DNA from: Aaosphaeria pasadenensis
Lineage: Eukaryota > Ascomycota > Dothideomycetes > Pleosporales
NCBI GenBank assembly: GCA_022813625.1
Contig: JAKLMB010000029.1
Span: forward strand, 372,001-436,000
Reading direction: 5' to 3'
Length of the DNA: 64,000 nt
The position numbers were made by a program, and so were the translations under genes. Below are positions 1 to 11,442 of the stretch, piece by piece. Numbering within the stretch: the first letter of the stretch is position 1; the number at the start of each line of letters is the position of its first letter. The notes below the pieces were generated by a model. That model did not search any database. It saw only the letters and a list, made by a program, of their open reading frames with translations, and was not told where the DNA came from.

Positions 1-1564
1 TCACGCCCACGAGAACTATGGTTGTTGAAAAGTATATTCCTAGAGTTGATCAGTGAGATTATTGTGATCTGCAAGTGTTGCTTACATTGCAAAGCTACTT
101 TCCCGGTCTAGTCTGAGTCCCATATGTTCCAGGTCTTCTAAGAGAATGTTAAATTCATCAATGTTAAGCAATCCTTTCGTAAAGTACAGGGAAACGTGAT
201 GGAAAATGAGCTATCAAAGTTAGAATTCTCAAAATATTCGACGATGAGGAATGATATCTCACCTGCATTACAGTCCGGCCGTATGGGTCAACGTCGAAGG
301 GACTAGCTCGTTGATGTTTGAAGTTGTCCCTGACCGTATTTAATGTTTGGGAAAGCCGTAGCTTCCACTCTAATTTGTACCGTTCAGGGTCAGATTTCCA
401 TTCTGAACGCTGTGTACTATTAGTTTTCCTAAGCAGGTCATGGAAAGGTCCAAACCCTGGTGAATCGATTGGAACTACGGGATGGAATCGTAACACGGGG
501 GATATGGTCGACAAAATTGATGTGTGAGCGTAAACCCAGCCAGCCTTTACGTGGTAATTCCATCTTCCAACTGTTCTCAAATTGAACTGTGTTTCGATCG
601 TTTGAACGCGATCGGCTTTTGCATAGTATTGACAACCTGGCATATGGTCCGACGCCTCCTCGACGCGGATAGGAAACGAGAACCAGTGTAGAATACTGGA
701 CTTAATTTGAATCTGATTCCGCGCGTAATAGCGACAATGGCATCTTGCTCTTCGCGAAACCTTCCAATTTGCTATCTGTTGAAGTGGCTCACGACGATTT
801 TCGGCTCTTTGATTCTGTGAACAGAGCAACGTTTCATCGTGGCTTTTCTCATTTGATGAAGAACTTGGAAAGCTACTCAGATTCATAGTTCTCGCGTTGG
901 GTAAGACCTACTACGATTTAGTAACAATGTACAATCTCTTCAAGGATGTTCTCACTATTATGTCAAGCCTCCGCTCGATGGCAGAAAGCTGCGATGAAAT
1001 CAGGGATGTCTGATTCTGAATCGAAGTCATCTCGATTGTCCGATTCCCACGTTCGATCTCGATTATATCATTTTGACTCTTCAAGGTCTCCCTGACCTCT
1101 TCAAGAGCTTCTGTATGATTGTGTGCAACTCCACAATCTATAATTTGCAAAGCAAGCGCCAGATCCGCTTGCGTTCGGTCCAGCGTATCCTGGAGATGGA
1201 GTAATGTGTCGTGCCGAAAAGGCCACAACAATCTCTTCGTCACAAGCCTTGCTTGATCTCGCTGGCTCTCGGGTACTTTGGTCTCTCCACATCGTTTTGC
1301 ATACTCATTCAACTTCCTGAGCGCCAGAGCGACTGTATCCATGGACTTTTGTAGATCCGAGGACACCTCGCCATCCCCCAGTCGGATCGTCAACGACTCT
1401 AAGGCTTTCAAATTTCTGCCCAGGCTCTCTGATCTTCTTACAACTGCGTCGATATCATCGTGAAAACTTCGGAATTTCCCGTAATATAGGATTAGAGCCT
1501 GGCATATTTGCAGCCCGAGAGAGGTGACACCGACGGCCGAACCCGCCACGGAGAACGGGTCCAT
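1..1564 (-). CDS. Helo-like N-terminal (NLR-type) protein, 3' part missing
   Basis: Partial gene, cut by the left window edge. Proposed exons on the minus strand: 1564-956, 907-263, 210-86 and 39-1, with introns of 48, 52 and 46 bp; the first two introns are phase 0 and the frame stays open to base 1. The start MDPFSVAGSAVGV is the typical opening of fungal proteins whose N-terminal domain is related to the HeLo/Helo-like domains of incompatibility and NLR proteins. A helical region of about 200 residues follows, then a CHCRYY-type cysteine cluster linker, as commonly seen before ankyrin repeats or a NACHT module. The effector or repeat region would lie outside the window, so its class cannot be decided. 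An upstream in-frame ATG at 1693 exists, but 1564 fits the family. Function in non-self recognition is inferred from family only. Confidence 0.7.
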
Positions 1565-2340
1565 TTTGGACAAAAAGAGGAGAATTGGAATTCCAAGTAG
1601 GCTGAAAGAATGAGGGGGAGCGGGGTAGAAGAAGGAATTGGCTTGACAAGGCTGAATCTCAAGAGCGCGACAGGTTGCGAAATCGAATGCCAAGTGACTA
1701 CACCGCCAGGCTGAAATAGCCTTGCGACCTGCCCTTCTCGATTGGACAGGAAGACGAGTAGAGATCTCTCAGCAAAGAAGGTGCTCTCATACAATTTCTG
1801 GTCGGAGCACATTTTGAAGGTGAACACTGCCCCCAAAGAATCAGTCCCTCCAAGATATGGCAAACGAGGTTATGGTCAACAAAAGGCTTTTGCTGTTCTA
1901 CGTGACCATTTAATGCCACACAGCGAATGAGACCTTAGCATCACCTCTGAGGACGATCTTTATTTCTGCTCGAGGAGAATCTTGACTTGAATCATGTACG
2001 GAGTATGGAGTACAAATCACATGATGGCATTCATTGCAATCTTTTGTGCTGCGAGACCCAGACCTAGGTTGGGGAAGTGCTGAAGTTACACAACAGATAC
2101 AGCAACCCTGTGTCAGCCTAGGCAGCCGTGAATATTACAACCGTGTACCAACATATGTGACGTGGCAATGCCCAGTAGATTCAGTGACGGAAAATTGGGT
2201 GTGGTCATGTTTGAATAGACTCGGGTCTTGAGGGTCGGGCAGCTCAGGATGGGAAGGACATGGTCGGAACGCCACACGGATAGCATCGATTCACAGCGAA
2301 TCTTTGTGTCAACAAGCCGAATACCTTGAATACTATTTAA
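1565..2340. other. Intergenic, no gene seen
   Basis: About 780 bp between the start of the Helo-like gene and the end of the Zn2Cys6 gene, both on the minus strand. It should hold the promoter of the first and the terminator of the second. Short open frames here lack conserved features. Confidence 0.5.
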
Positions 2341-4662
2341 CTAAAAGCCATATCCCTCCTGGTTGTAATCTCCGATAAGGCTATTCAAAAGAGTTCCAAA
2401 CGCATCTGGCATACTGAGATCAGCAATCTGTGCCGCCCACTGCGTCAACTCCTCCGTATTCGGGCTCGGGGCTGTGAAAACTGGACTTGCATCCTGGCCT
2501 TGCTCCACAATCATGGTCATGGTACGCGAGGCCAGAGCTTGGAACAAGTCACGGTATGGCGCAGCACCCGCCCAGTGCTCCGCCATTATGGCAAGGAGCA
2601 TGGTGCAGTTTGTAAATGTGTTGCTCGCCTTGTCGTATCGTGCTGCTTGTCGACAGGTCGACGATGCCCAGAGGCAGTGGAGATACGTCAATCCTGCGAG
2701 GAAGAGGACGTGGAGCGCAGACCAAGTGTAATTGATGGGCTTGCCCACGTAGAGACGCTTGCAGGAGTCGCAGATACTGCTGGCGGCCTGCATGCATTCT
2801 AGGAAGATGTCGTCTGGTGGATTGTCCTTTGCTCTGGTTAATTTTCCTCGGTAGAGCAGGATGATGGTCTCATTGTAGGTGATCTTGTAGTCTTCCGTGC
2901 TGGCAAATACACATAGTGTAGGGCCTGCTCGATGGGGTTCTGGCGGTGTCAACGACATCCAATTGTCGAGCTCGCTACGCAGAGATTTTATCTGCACTTC
3001 GTAGCTCTCCTGATCATGGCGTTTGATAGCTGCATTGGTGTAGAGCGCCGCATAGATGCGCGCCCAGATACAGCGGATGCGAAATTGATGCAATGCATGT
3101 GTGACAGTCGTTACAGGATCAAGCGGTGACTGCCGTGGAGCTTCTCCAATACCGTCGTTGCTGATGGCGGAATCGTTGATATCGAGAGGAAACTGGAATA
3201 GTCATTGTGTAAACAATTTCGATGTTGTTCATAGCGGTCTTTTATAACTGACCTCTGTATCCACTTCTTCAATAGGCAGGCTGAGTGGGAGGCCGACATT
3301 GACAGAGGAAGCACAGTCAATCTGATAGGCGCACCAAAATACTCTCTTCTTCATTTCTGACTGCAAAGTATTCGTGATCGGATTGGCTTTCTTAAAATTC
3401 CGATGATAGCCCAATTCAATACACTGGCGTAACGCAAGTCCAGATAGATTCCTAACGTCAGTTATTAGCGGCATTCTGTGGTGATAGTGTAGAACAACGT
3501 ACCATGTGGAAGGCCCTACCGTAGACCTCAATGAAAACATTGCGCAGCAAAGCACGGCTTGAATTGATTCGATATTCTTCTGGGCGATCACATCGTCGAA
3601 ATATAGAAGAGCGGAGACATAAAGTTGCTGCACGAACCAGGTAAACTGGATTTTCTGAATGAAATAATCTGCCCACTTACCTGCGAAAGAGTTCCTGTGT
3701 TTGGTTTAAGAAGAGAACCCACCGAATATACCTGATCGCGTTATTAGAGATCTCTTCCTTTTGGACGACCCATAGCAAGTAACTTACTATGTTGACAAAA
3801 AATAGCTCCATGGAATTGGTGGCCTGTGTCCCTATTCCGTGAGCATTATTCTCCCATTGCCTGAAAGTCGGTTCGTGTAAGAAGGGATATTGCAAGTGTA
3901 TATTCTCAAAATACGCATTGCTGAGGATCAGACCAACTCCCAAGTCAGGTAGATTGCAAGGTGAAATGGACGAATTTCCCGCTCCACCCAATGCCGACTC
4001 GAATTGCTCGTCCGACCTCCCTTGCCTAACCTGGCGGACACAGGATCGGATAATACGGGAGAAGGAGAACATCGACGAATGTCCGAAATAATGCGGTTCC
4101 GCACCTGATGCATGAAGACTTAGCACTCCCGCTTTGGAGACTAGGTTATCGCTTCCCTCAGGATCGTCGTTTTCGCTGGCGACAGAACGTGTTGTAGGTG
4201 TGTTCGCATAGTCATGGATGTGAGATTGTGACCTTTGTGGTGGCTCAACAGTCTCTGCCTGGCTTTGACCACGTTGTTGTTGTTGTTGCTGCAAAAGACC
4301 TTCAAGAACTTCAAGGCGCTCTTCTAAAGTTTGGACATAATTTCTAGGTAGTTGGCGCCTGGTTGATGGATCCTCAACGAGACAAGCTATCGACATCATT
4401 ATCAGTGGCCACTCTCGCACGATTTGGACCTTCATCTTACCAACATGAAAGCGCAAACAGTTGGTACATGATGGCACACAATCATCGCACTGGGGATTGT
4501 GATCAGTTCAGAATATGTATTATTCGATCATTGCGGAGCTGGTACCTTTAATTTCCTTTCCTTACAATGAATGCAAGCCGCCTGCGCTCGAGACCGGCGT
4601 TTCGGCTCGCTAGGATGCGGTCGCATTGGCCGCCTTTGACGGTTGTGTTGAAGCATGACCAT
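2341..4662 (-). CDS. Zn(II)2Cys6 fungal transcription factor
   Basis: Seven-exon model: 4662-4546, 4489-4441, 4386-3788, 3731-3681, 3627-3503, 3451-3253, 3192-2341 (1992 nt, 663 aa, frame closes). Splicing across the first two introns builds a complete zinc cluster with spacing CX2CX6CX6CX2CX6C, starting CIHCKERKLKC around residue 33. Next comes a short heptad region (YVQTLEERLEVLEGLL) with a glutamine run, typical of the linker and dimerisation segment. The C-terminal two thirds carry fungal-specific TF domain landmarks (VYSVGSLL, ALRQCIELGYHR, KKRVFWCAYQID). It lies tail-to-promoter beside an MFS transporter and an amine oxidase and may regulate them; that is inference. Without splicing the zinc cluster is split, so unspliced predictions would miss the DNA-binding domain. 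Confidence 0.88.
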
Positions 4663-5205
4663 GTGTCGAGCGTGAAGTTATTAGAGTAGCGATATTTTGT
4701 CGTTTTGAATCAATCTGGAGAGCATGGCCAGATGGATAGTAGATAATGGATCGAGACTGAGGTATATTGTCCGAGGTCGACTCCGCACATGCTAAGCCTG
4801 ATAGGGCTAATGTTATCTACCATGATTTGGATATCAACCCATTACGTTCCGTTATTTTAGTATTAATCCTTTACGGGATATGACCAATTGATTGATATCG
4901 TATGGCTGAAGAGACTCGCTCTGTGCGAGCCTAACTCATCAGCCATTACTCTTTTACCACAGATTCTCTTGATCTTGCAATAAGAAGTCACGACTACTGG
5001 TACAATGCTCGAAATTTTTTGGAAGATACAATTCCGAGATCACTCACTCCACTAAATCTAAGAACTCGATTTTCTTCACCTAATAGACATACACATATTC
5101 TTGGTTATAAACAACACCTTGTTTCACAGACTATCAAGTTCTCTATCAAGTTCTCTCGATACACCTACTTTCAGATTGCGGCCTCGCCATACTCAATTGA
5201 AGCAC
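4663..5205. other. Intergenic, no gene seen
   Basis: Contains the promoter of the Zn2Cys6 gene and the 3' region of the MFS gene. No conserved open frame, repeat or RNA gene was recognised. Confidence 0.5.
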
Positions 5206-7085
5206 CTAGGAAAAGTTGACCCGCGGCTCAAACTGCTTCATCGCATATTTCTGGTAAGTCGCGCGGTACTTGTACCTAAAGTACTTTCCATAATAGATCA
5301 AGAATCCATTGCCAAAGAGGATGGAAGCAAGTATGACACCAATCATGATAAATGTGTTTTGCAAGCCAATACCAGCGATCCAAGGCGTCTTCGCAAAAAT
5401 CATGATGGTGCTACATAAGTTGCGGATGAAGGTCACACCGACCATGGCGTCTCCTACGATCTGAAAGTGATGTGTTAGTCGAAATGAAACCGTACTTGTC
5501 TACACGGCGATCTTACCTGAGTGTATGCATCGGTGATGTAAGTAAGAGAGAGCGTGCCAGCTGGTGCAATTCCAAAGCTGCATAGCGCATAGCAAACGGC
5601 TAGAATAGGCCATGTCCAGCCCTTCTCTAGTCCAACGCCGAGTAAAATCATGCCGACAGGCAAGAAACTGGCAAATACGATTATGAGCCACAGACGCATT
5701 TCTGGCTCGTAGATGCCCTTGTTTCTTTTGGTAAGATACACAATCGACCAGTCACTGACGGGGCCGCAAATGAGAGTACCCAAGGTTGAGCCAATGAACG
5801 GAGCTAGACTCATCAAACCTATCTGATCAGGGCTGAAGTTGTATGGCTCCTGAGTCATGTATGTAGATACGGTCGTGACCAAGATGTTGTTCGTGACCAT
5901 CATGCCTCCGTAAAGGAGAGACATGTAGAAAACACCGGGGATAGTGAAAAGTATCTGAAATGGTTGATAGCAGTGGCGAAGCAGGTCATTGAGAGACCCA
6001 GGTGATGATGTTGTAAGTGCAAGGCGCTTGAGATAACTCTTCCTTGGAATAGTAGGGTCGATCGATATCTTCGTAGCATATCGAGTGGTCTCGTCTGCGA
6101 CTTTGACTCGACCGACTTCTGGGTCTTTGATGTCATTGCCATCTTTAGTGGTGTTGTTCTCGAGAGTAGAACAGTGGTCCAGGGCGATACCCTCGGTTGC
6201 CGGTGGAACGAACTTTGTCTCTTCATAGCCAAAGAACATGACAACAATGAGAGCCCCGAAGATGATGGTGAGCCACCACCAGACCCAGCGCCACCCTTGA
6301 TCGACCGTGACGTACCCTGCAGCCAAGGGCGTCAATGATGCGCCAATTCTGGTGGACCAAAAATACAAGCTGTTCATCAATGCTCGTTGGTTTACGAAGA
6401 TCATATCCGCTATGGTCATCTGCACGATCGTCTCTGCGAGAGCACCCAAGAAACAACTGATAATGTTGACCAGAATCAGGTCTGCCACAGTCTTTTGACG
6501 TGCAGACCAGATGCAGACCCCGAACTGTATAGCGCAGCTGAACAGGTATATGGGACGACGTCCATACTTGTGTGCGAATGGTATCAGTGCGACAGCTCCG
6601 AGAGCGAGACCTGCGCATCCAGCAGCGTAGCTATTGTTGAGATCATCGTAGCTATATCCGAGCTCTTCATGCATGGGGTCCCAGGTCGGGGTGGCAGCAT
6701 CGATTCTAAAAGTTCGTTAATTGAGTTACACGGTATAGACGTGGGTAGAAGTGCCATACAATGCAAAGACGATTAGGGCATACAATGCCGCCAAACTAAA
6801 GTTGAGATACTTGAGTTTGTTGGGCCAGTTCTAGCGTTTCTACATCAGCAGATGGATCTTGGATCGAAAGATACTTGCTATGACTAACCAGTGGGTCGTT
6901 TGGATCTTGAGACGGCTGGGGTTGCAGAATGATCTCGTTCGATGTATGTTCCTCTGGAGTGAAAATGGATTAGTGGTCCACATTAAACCAACTCATAGCT
7001 TTGATCAGGAAAGGCCTTGCTTACCTTGTAGACGAACAGTCCCAGGAGGCCACATAGGGTCATCAAAATGATCGGTTGAAGACAT
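5206..7085 (-). CDS. MFS transporter, DHA1/HOL1-like
   Basis: Five-exon model: 7085-7025, 6953-6889, 6830-6760, 6705-5517, 5460-5206 (1641 nt, 546 aa, frame closes). The N-terminal DPNDPLNWPNKLKYLN block directly before the first membrane segment, and the loop 2-3 sequence AHKYGRRPIYL, are hallmarks of fungal DHA1-type facilitators of the HOL1-like branch (polyamine, cation or drug transport). Twelve hydrophobic segments can be followed, with a long hydrophilic central loop of about 90 residues. A short last exon carries the final membrane segment and a basic tail. It is divergent to the flavin oxidase at 7829 across a 743-bp shared promoter region, which suggests coordinated expression. Substrate cannot be read from sequence. 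Confidence 0.85.
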
Positions 7086-7828
7086 TTTAAACTACCTCGA
7101 AGACACTCGGAGCTTATTGAGGAATTGATGCTTCGGATTGAGTGTCAAAAGCTGAAGCAGAGATATGGACTTTTTACTCGAGACTGCATCTTGTAAAATA
7201 TAGATATTGCTGTTCACATAATTGCGATAATGGGTTTGCGTCGGCGATATGGACATGAATGAAATTCACTGATAGGAAACTTCCTGAAAGTCGGCAGCGG
7301 TTCAATCCGACGCAGTTTTCCGATTGGTGGGTACTATTCCCCGACTAGTACTGAGTTGGTCATCTCTCTCCCTTTGTGGCCGTATTTCAAAGTATGAAGG
7401 GAACTACCCACCAATGGGAACATGCGCTCGGATGCGTCAATTAGTCTGTTGATATGTACCTAGAGATACTGGGCCACGACGATACGGTCGCTATTTTCAA
7501 TCGTTACGATAAATCAACGCGCCACTGGATCTAGATGTTCTTGGTTATCTGAGATACTCTCATTAATCGAACTAAAGCAATTGACGATCTGTTTCGAATC
7601 ATACGAGTAATTGATTATCTCGGTACTTTCCCTTCCGCTGACATGGAAGATATACAACGCGCGTAGACTAGAGACGACTCAGAGTCATTTTTGATTTCAA
7701 CCCTTTTCTTAGACTAAGTTCGACTTTTTTTTTTCAATTTAATAATTGCCGTATTCCAACCGCAAGTCAAACTCGTCAAGTCATCCTCAGTCCTCAATCT
7801 CTTGAACAAATACAGCGAAAAAACCACC
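7086..7828. promoter_or_regulatory. Divergent promoter with an inverted repeat
   Basis: Shared upstream region of the MFS gene (minus) and the flavin oxidase (plus). It contains an 11-bp inverted repeat, ATTGGTGGGTA at 7323-7333 and its reverse complement at 7405-7415. Flanking similarity extends the arms on both sides (GACGCA on the outside, a TTCCC-type block inside). A pyrimidine-rich stretch precedes the oxidase start. Zn2Cys6 factors often bind paired CGG/CCG triplets, several of which occur here, but no operator can be assigned. Confidence 0.4.
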
Positions 7829-9247
7829 ATGTTCACCAAGCCAGCCCCTCCCTCGAAGTCAGATGGCATCATCATCGTAGGAGCCGGAATCTTTGGCTTG
7901 AGCACCGCAATTCACCTTGCAGAACGAGGTTACACCAACGTAACATTGCTCGACAAGAACCCCTACGAGAGCACGCTCTACTCCTACCTCAACGGCTGCG
8001 ACGCCGCCTCAGCAGACATAAACAAGATCATCCGCTCCGCCTACGGCACAGAAACTATATACCAGAACCTAAGTCTTGATGCTGTAAAGGCATGGGATGC
8101 CTGGAACCAGGAGCTGCATGAGGGTGGCGCGGCTGTACCCCCGGGCATGAGCTCTGAAGACGTGCTTTGGATCAATAACGGGGATTTGTCAGTCACTGAC
8201 GCCGATGTTCTCCCTGAATTCGAGAGTTCATCAATAAAGAACATGGAGAGGGCGGGATATGCTGATACGCAACTTGTTAACAACAATGATGCACACTTAC
8301 GCTTGGCGGAGGAGAAAGGGTTCTCAGCAAGAATGAACCCATTTCATAAGAAGCTGCTGGGTGTGATGGACACAACTGGGGGTATCGCATTGGCGGACAA
8401 GGCCTGTCGCTTTGCGTTACATAAGGCAAAGCGCTTGGGTGTCCATCTTGTCTTGGATCCAAATGCGGGGAATGTGTTGTCTACCATCCAAAGTCCGACA
8501 GGAAAGGTTATCGGCGTGCGCACAGCCGATGGGAAGATTCACAATGCTGCTCTCGTCATTGTTGCCTGCGGTGGGTGGACGCCAAGCCTTGTGCCATCTC
8601 TTGATGGAATGGCCGAGACTACAGCTGGATCGGTTGTCATCTTCAAAATTCCAGAGTCTTCTCCTCTCCGCCAGAGGTTTGCACCAGAGAACTTCCCGGC
8701 ATGGGCGTTCAAGATTGGTGACGGACCTGAAGCCGGATTGTATGGATTCCCCATCGATGAAAATGGCCTTCTCAAGATTGGTTACAGAGGAACAAAGTAC
8801 ACCAATCCACGAATCCAACCAGATGGACAGGAGCGTAGTGTTCCGATCACAAGGTGGTCGCAAGATGAGCAGATTCGTCAGATCCCAGCCCAAGCTGTGA
8901 AAGTCATTCGAAGGTTTACAAATGAGTATCTTCCCGAGTTGGCAGATCTTGACATCTGGTTGACGAGACTGTGTTGGTATACTGATTCTTTCGATAACCA
9001 ATACATCATCGATCATGTGCCCGGTCAGGAAGGATTGATGGTCGTTACGGCGGGAAGCGGGCATGCATTTAAGTTCCTACCAACTATTGGAGGTTGGGTA
9101 GTAGATATCATTGAAAACAAAGGTATGGAAAGAGCACCTATGAAGTCCTGGCAATGGAGGTCATTGAAGGATGGAGAAGCACCATTCAACAAGTTGATGG
9201 AGGGGTCGAAAGGAAAGAGGGCGCTTCGATATGTCTCGATGTTGTGA
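7829..9247 (+). CDS. FAD-dependent amine/amino-acid oxidase (sarcosine oxidase / Amadoriase family)
   Basis: Intronless, 472 aa. The ATG at 7829 lies in a good context (ACCACCATGT). The N-terminus carries a dinucleotide fold (IIIVGAGIFGLSTAIHLAERG, GxGxxG, from about residue 12). The domain order fits the DAO/MSOX superfamily, which includes monomeric sarcosine oxidase, fungal fructosyl-amino-acid oxidase and saccharopine oxidase. Cys382 in RLCWYTDS matches the position of the cysteine that covalently binds FAD in MSOX/Amadoriase enzymes. The C-terminal block AGSGHAFKFLPTIGG is also typical of them. Predicted reaction: oxidative deamination of a secondary amine or amino acid, giving H2O2. No C-terminal SKL is present (it ends RYVSML), so a peroxisomal location is not supported. 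Exact substrate is open. Confidence 0.85.
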   Translation: MFTKPAPPSKSDGIIIVGAGIFGLSTAIHLAERGYTNVTLLDKNPYESTLYSYLNGCDAASADINKIIRSAYGTETIYQNLSLDAVKAWDAWNQELHEGGAAVPPGMSSEDVLWINNGDLSVTDADVLPEFESSSIKNMERAGYADTQLVNNNDAHLRLAEEKGFSARMNPFHKKLLGVMDTTGGIALADKACRFALHKAKRLGVHLVLDPNAGNVLSTIQSPTGKVIGVRTADGKIHNAALVIVACGGWTPSLVPSLDGMAETTAGSVVIFKIPESSPLRQRFAPENFPAWAFKIGDGPEAGLYGFPIDENGLLKIGYRGTKYTNPRIQPDGQERSVPITRWSQDEQIRQIPAQAVKVIRRFTNEYLPELADLDIWLTRLCWYTDSFDNQYIIDHVPGQEGLMVVTAGSGHAFKFLPTIGGWVVDIIENKGMERAPMKSWQWRSLKDGEAPFNKLMEGSKGKRALRYVSML

Positions 9248-9723
9248 GATGATGCTAAGATAGAACCGGTTGCAAGATACCTAATTATTACTTGTTGCGT
9301 GTGCAATGTAAAAAGTGGTTTTGGTGTACTATACGCACAGCATTCACAGGAGCTCTTGTAATTCCCACAAGAATCAACGACTGTAAATCTAGCCAAGTGT
9401 CTAGATTATGGATCTTGTGAGAACCATCTCAACCTAAGGGGGAAGCCGGAAATCGTCCTGAAAAGGCTCGTGAGGTTATTTAACTGACTACAGAGACATT
9501 ACAGGGGGTAGAATAACTAAACATTAAAGGCATTTCTTTAGTCTTCGCAACATTTCTACTATTTATAAATGTTAAGTAATATAATATCATTTACTGGATA
9601 CAAAGGTGTTGAGGTGGTGATCGAAAAAGTAGTTGAGAGAACCCTACTCGTATCATTTCAATTCTGTCGTGCATCTGGTTCCACGCTATGTTCGCCTTGA
9701 CAAAGTGTCCACTTGCAGTGGTT
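9248..9723. other. Intergenic containing MITE copy 1
   Basis: Convergent 3' regions of the flavin oxidase and the Dal5-type permease. The only recognisable content is the miniature element at 9428-9637. Confidence 0.6.
9428..9637 (+). mobile_element. MULE-type MITE, copy 1 (3' terminal repeat deleted)
   Basis: About 210 bp, clearly homologous along its length to the element at 15943-16188 and in the same orientation. The left end CTCAACCTAAGGGGG is intact. Before the right end (TTGAG) about 30 bp present in the other copy are missing, so most of the right terminal inverted repeat is gone. Flanks AGAACCAT (9420-9427) and AGAACCCT (9638-9645) look like a target duplication with one mismatch. 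It has no coding capacity. Confidence 0.75.
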
Positions 9724-11442
9724 CTAATATACATAACGCCATCCACGCTCCACCCCTGTATGCTCAGACCAACCCTCTGCTTCATCCAGCCTCTTATTGA
9801 GTCTGACCGCTCGCCATCTGATAAGTACAGCGGAGACAACACAAGCGACGCAGCCAAAAAGAATGAGGCCACCACCCATCCGATAGAACGGCTCCTGGGA
9901 TGTGGGAAAGAAGTATGGGCTGAACCAATGGCTGACCTGACTGATGCAATTTGCGATCGCGATCAGTGCCGCCTTCTTACTTCTCGGAGCCGGAACTAAT
10001 GTAGTCTCCCAGCTCAATTGCAGATTGAGCCCAGAGTAGGTACCGCTGATGAGTAGAATGAGGCCGAAGTAGCGAGCACCCACGTTCAAGGTCCCAATAA
10101 GCACGCTACATCCGACCGCGCTGAAGAGGATTGGTATGACGATATGGAGGCACGATTCTTGAAAGCGTCCTGAGGTGTATGCAAGACCGCATGCGACTGC
10201 GTAAGCGATGGCATAAGGAGGAGCTTGCACGAGATAGGTGGTAAGGGTGTCGAAGTGGAAGGTTTTCATAATCTGCACATTATTTTAGCATTGTTGAAAA
10301 TTCAATCGGGGGGAAGATTCCGCTTACTGATGGTAGGAAATCCTTGAAGCTCTGTGCCGTGACAAGGGCGAAGTGCATGAGGCAAAAGTACCACGTGAAA
10401 GGATCCTTTGCTGCTTCTTTGAGTCCATCCCAGGTGCCTCCAAGCTCCTCTTCACGCCCACCATTCGAGACCTGCACACGATATTGAGCCATCTCAGTTT
10501 CCTCCTGAGACAACCACTTAGTGTTGTGTGGCCAAGATGGAAGCACAATGTATCCGACCAGTGCAACGAGAATGGATGCGGCTCCCTCGATAATGAAGAA
10601 CCACTGCCAGGCGTGCAAACCGAGAACTTCGTCCATATTGGTTAGGATGCCGGCAGCTAAAAAGCCAGAGAGGATATTCGACATTGTGTTACCGGCATGC
10701 CAAATTGCCATTCGCATTGGGTTCTCTTCCTTGGTGTACCATGAAGATGTCACTGCGCACTATTAGACCCTCGTCTAGGCCATAGTCATTTGGTCGACTT
10801 ACTGAGAGTAATGCCTGGAAAGAACGGGGCTTCAGAAAGGCCAATGAAGAACCTGCAAACGGCGAAGCCAGCGCCACTTGTCATGGCTGGCATGCAAATC
10901 GTTCCAATACTCCATGCCATCATCATAGATGGTAGAAGCCAGCGAGGATCCGCTTTAGCAAGCCACAAATTTCCTGGAAGCTGACCGATAAGATAGCCCA
11001 CATAGAAGGTGGAGATACCGGTGTTCCACACAGTATCACTCATATGCAGATCCTTCTGCAGTCCCGCAAGGCGGGCATTGGACACGTTGATGCGGTCCAG
11101 ATAACTGTTAGGTCAGTGCAAAAGCTCCGAGCAAAGTACGGTGTAGTACACATACTTCATTAAAAACATGAGCGTGATACATGGCATGAGTCTCCAATCG
11201 AGCTTCTTGACAAGCCTTTTGTTGAGATCTGCCATCTGCTCCTCAGTCAGATCCCGGAGCGTCTCAAAACGCGCCTGGATCTGTTGCGCTGTGATATTGC
11301 CACTTTCGGCTGCCACCTCCTTGAATTCGGCATTCTCTACATTCTTTTGATCGAGCGCCATGTCTCTCAATGCGTGCTCGGTGTCGGAAAAGGTGAAATG
11401 ATTCTTGACAAGTGATGAGATGCCTTGAAGCTGTCTGTGCAT
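9724..11442 (-). CDS. MFS permease, Dal5/ACS (anion:cation symporter) family
   Basis: Four-exon model: 11442-11156, 11104-10803, 10752-10328, 10272-9724 (1563 nt, 520 aa, frame closes). The spliced LDRINVSNARLAGLQKDL motif, GYLIGQLPGNLWLAK, RFFIGLSEAPFFPG and WYTKEENPMRMAIW are diagnostic of the fungal Dal5/Tna1-type anion:cation symporters. Members take up organic anions such as allantoate, nicotinate and other carboxylates across the plasma membrane. Start is uncertain: 11442 is the first ATG in frame, and a second at 11361 (MALDQ) would also give a complete transporter. It lies tail-to-tail with the oxidase and upstream of a mitochondrial tricarboxylate carrier, so it might serve either neighbouring group. 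Confidence 0.85.

Noticed and set aside
9591..9999. Small frames around the 3' end of the Dal5-type permease
   Set aside because: They overlap the MITE and the last permease exon and show no independent coding signal.
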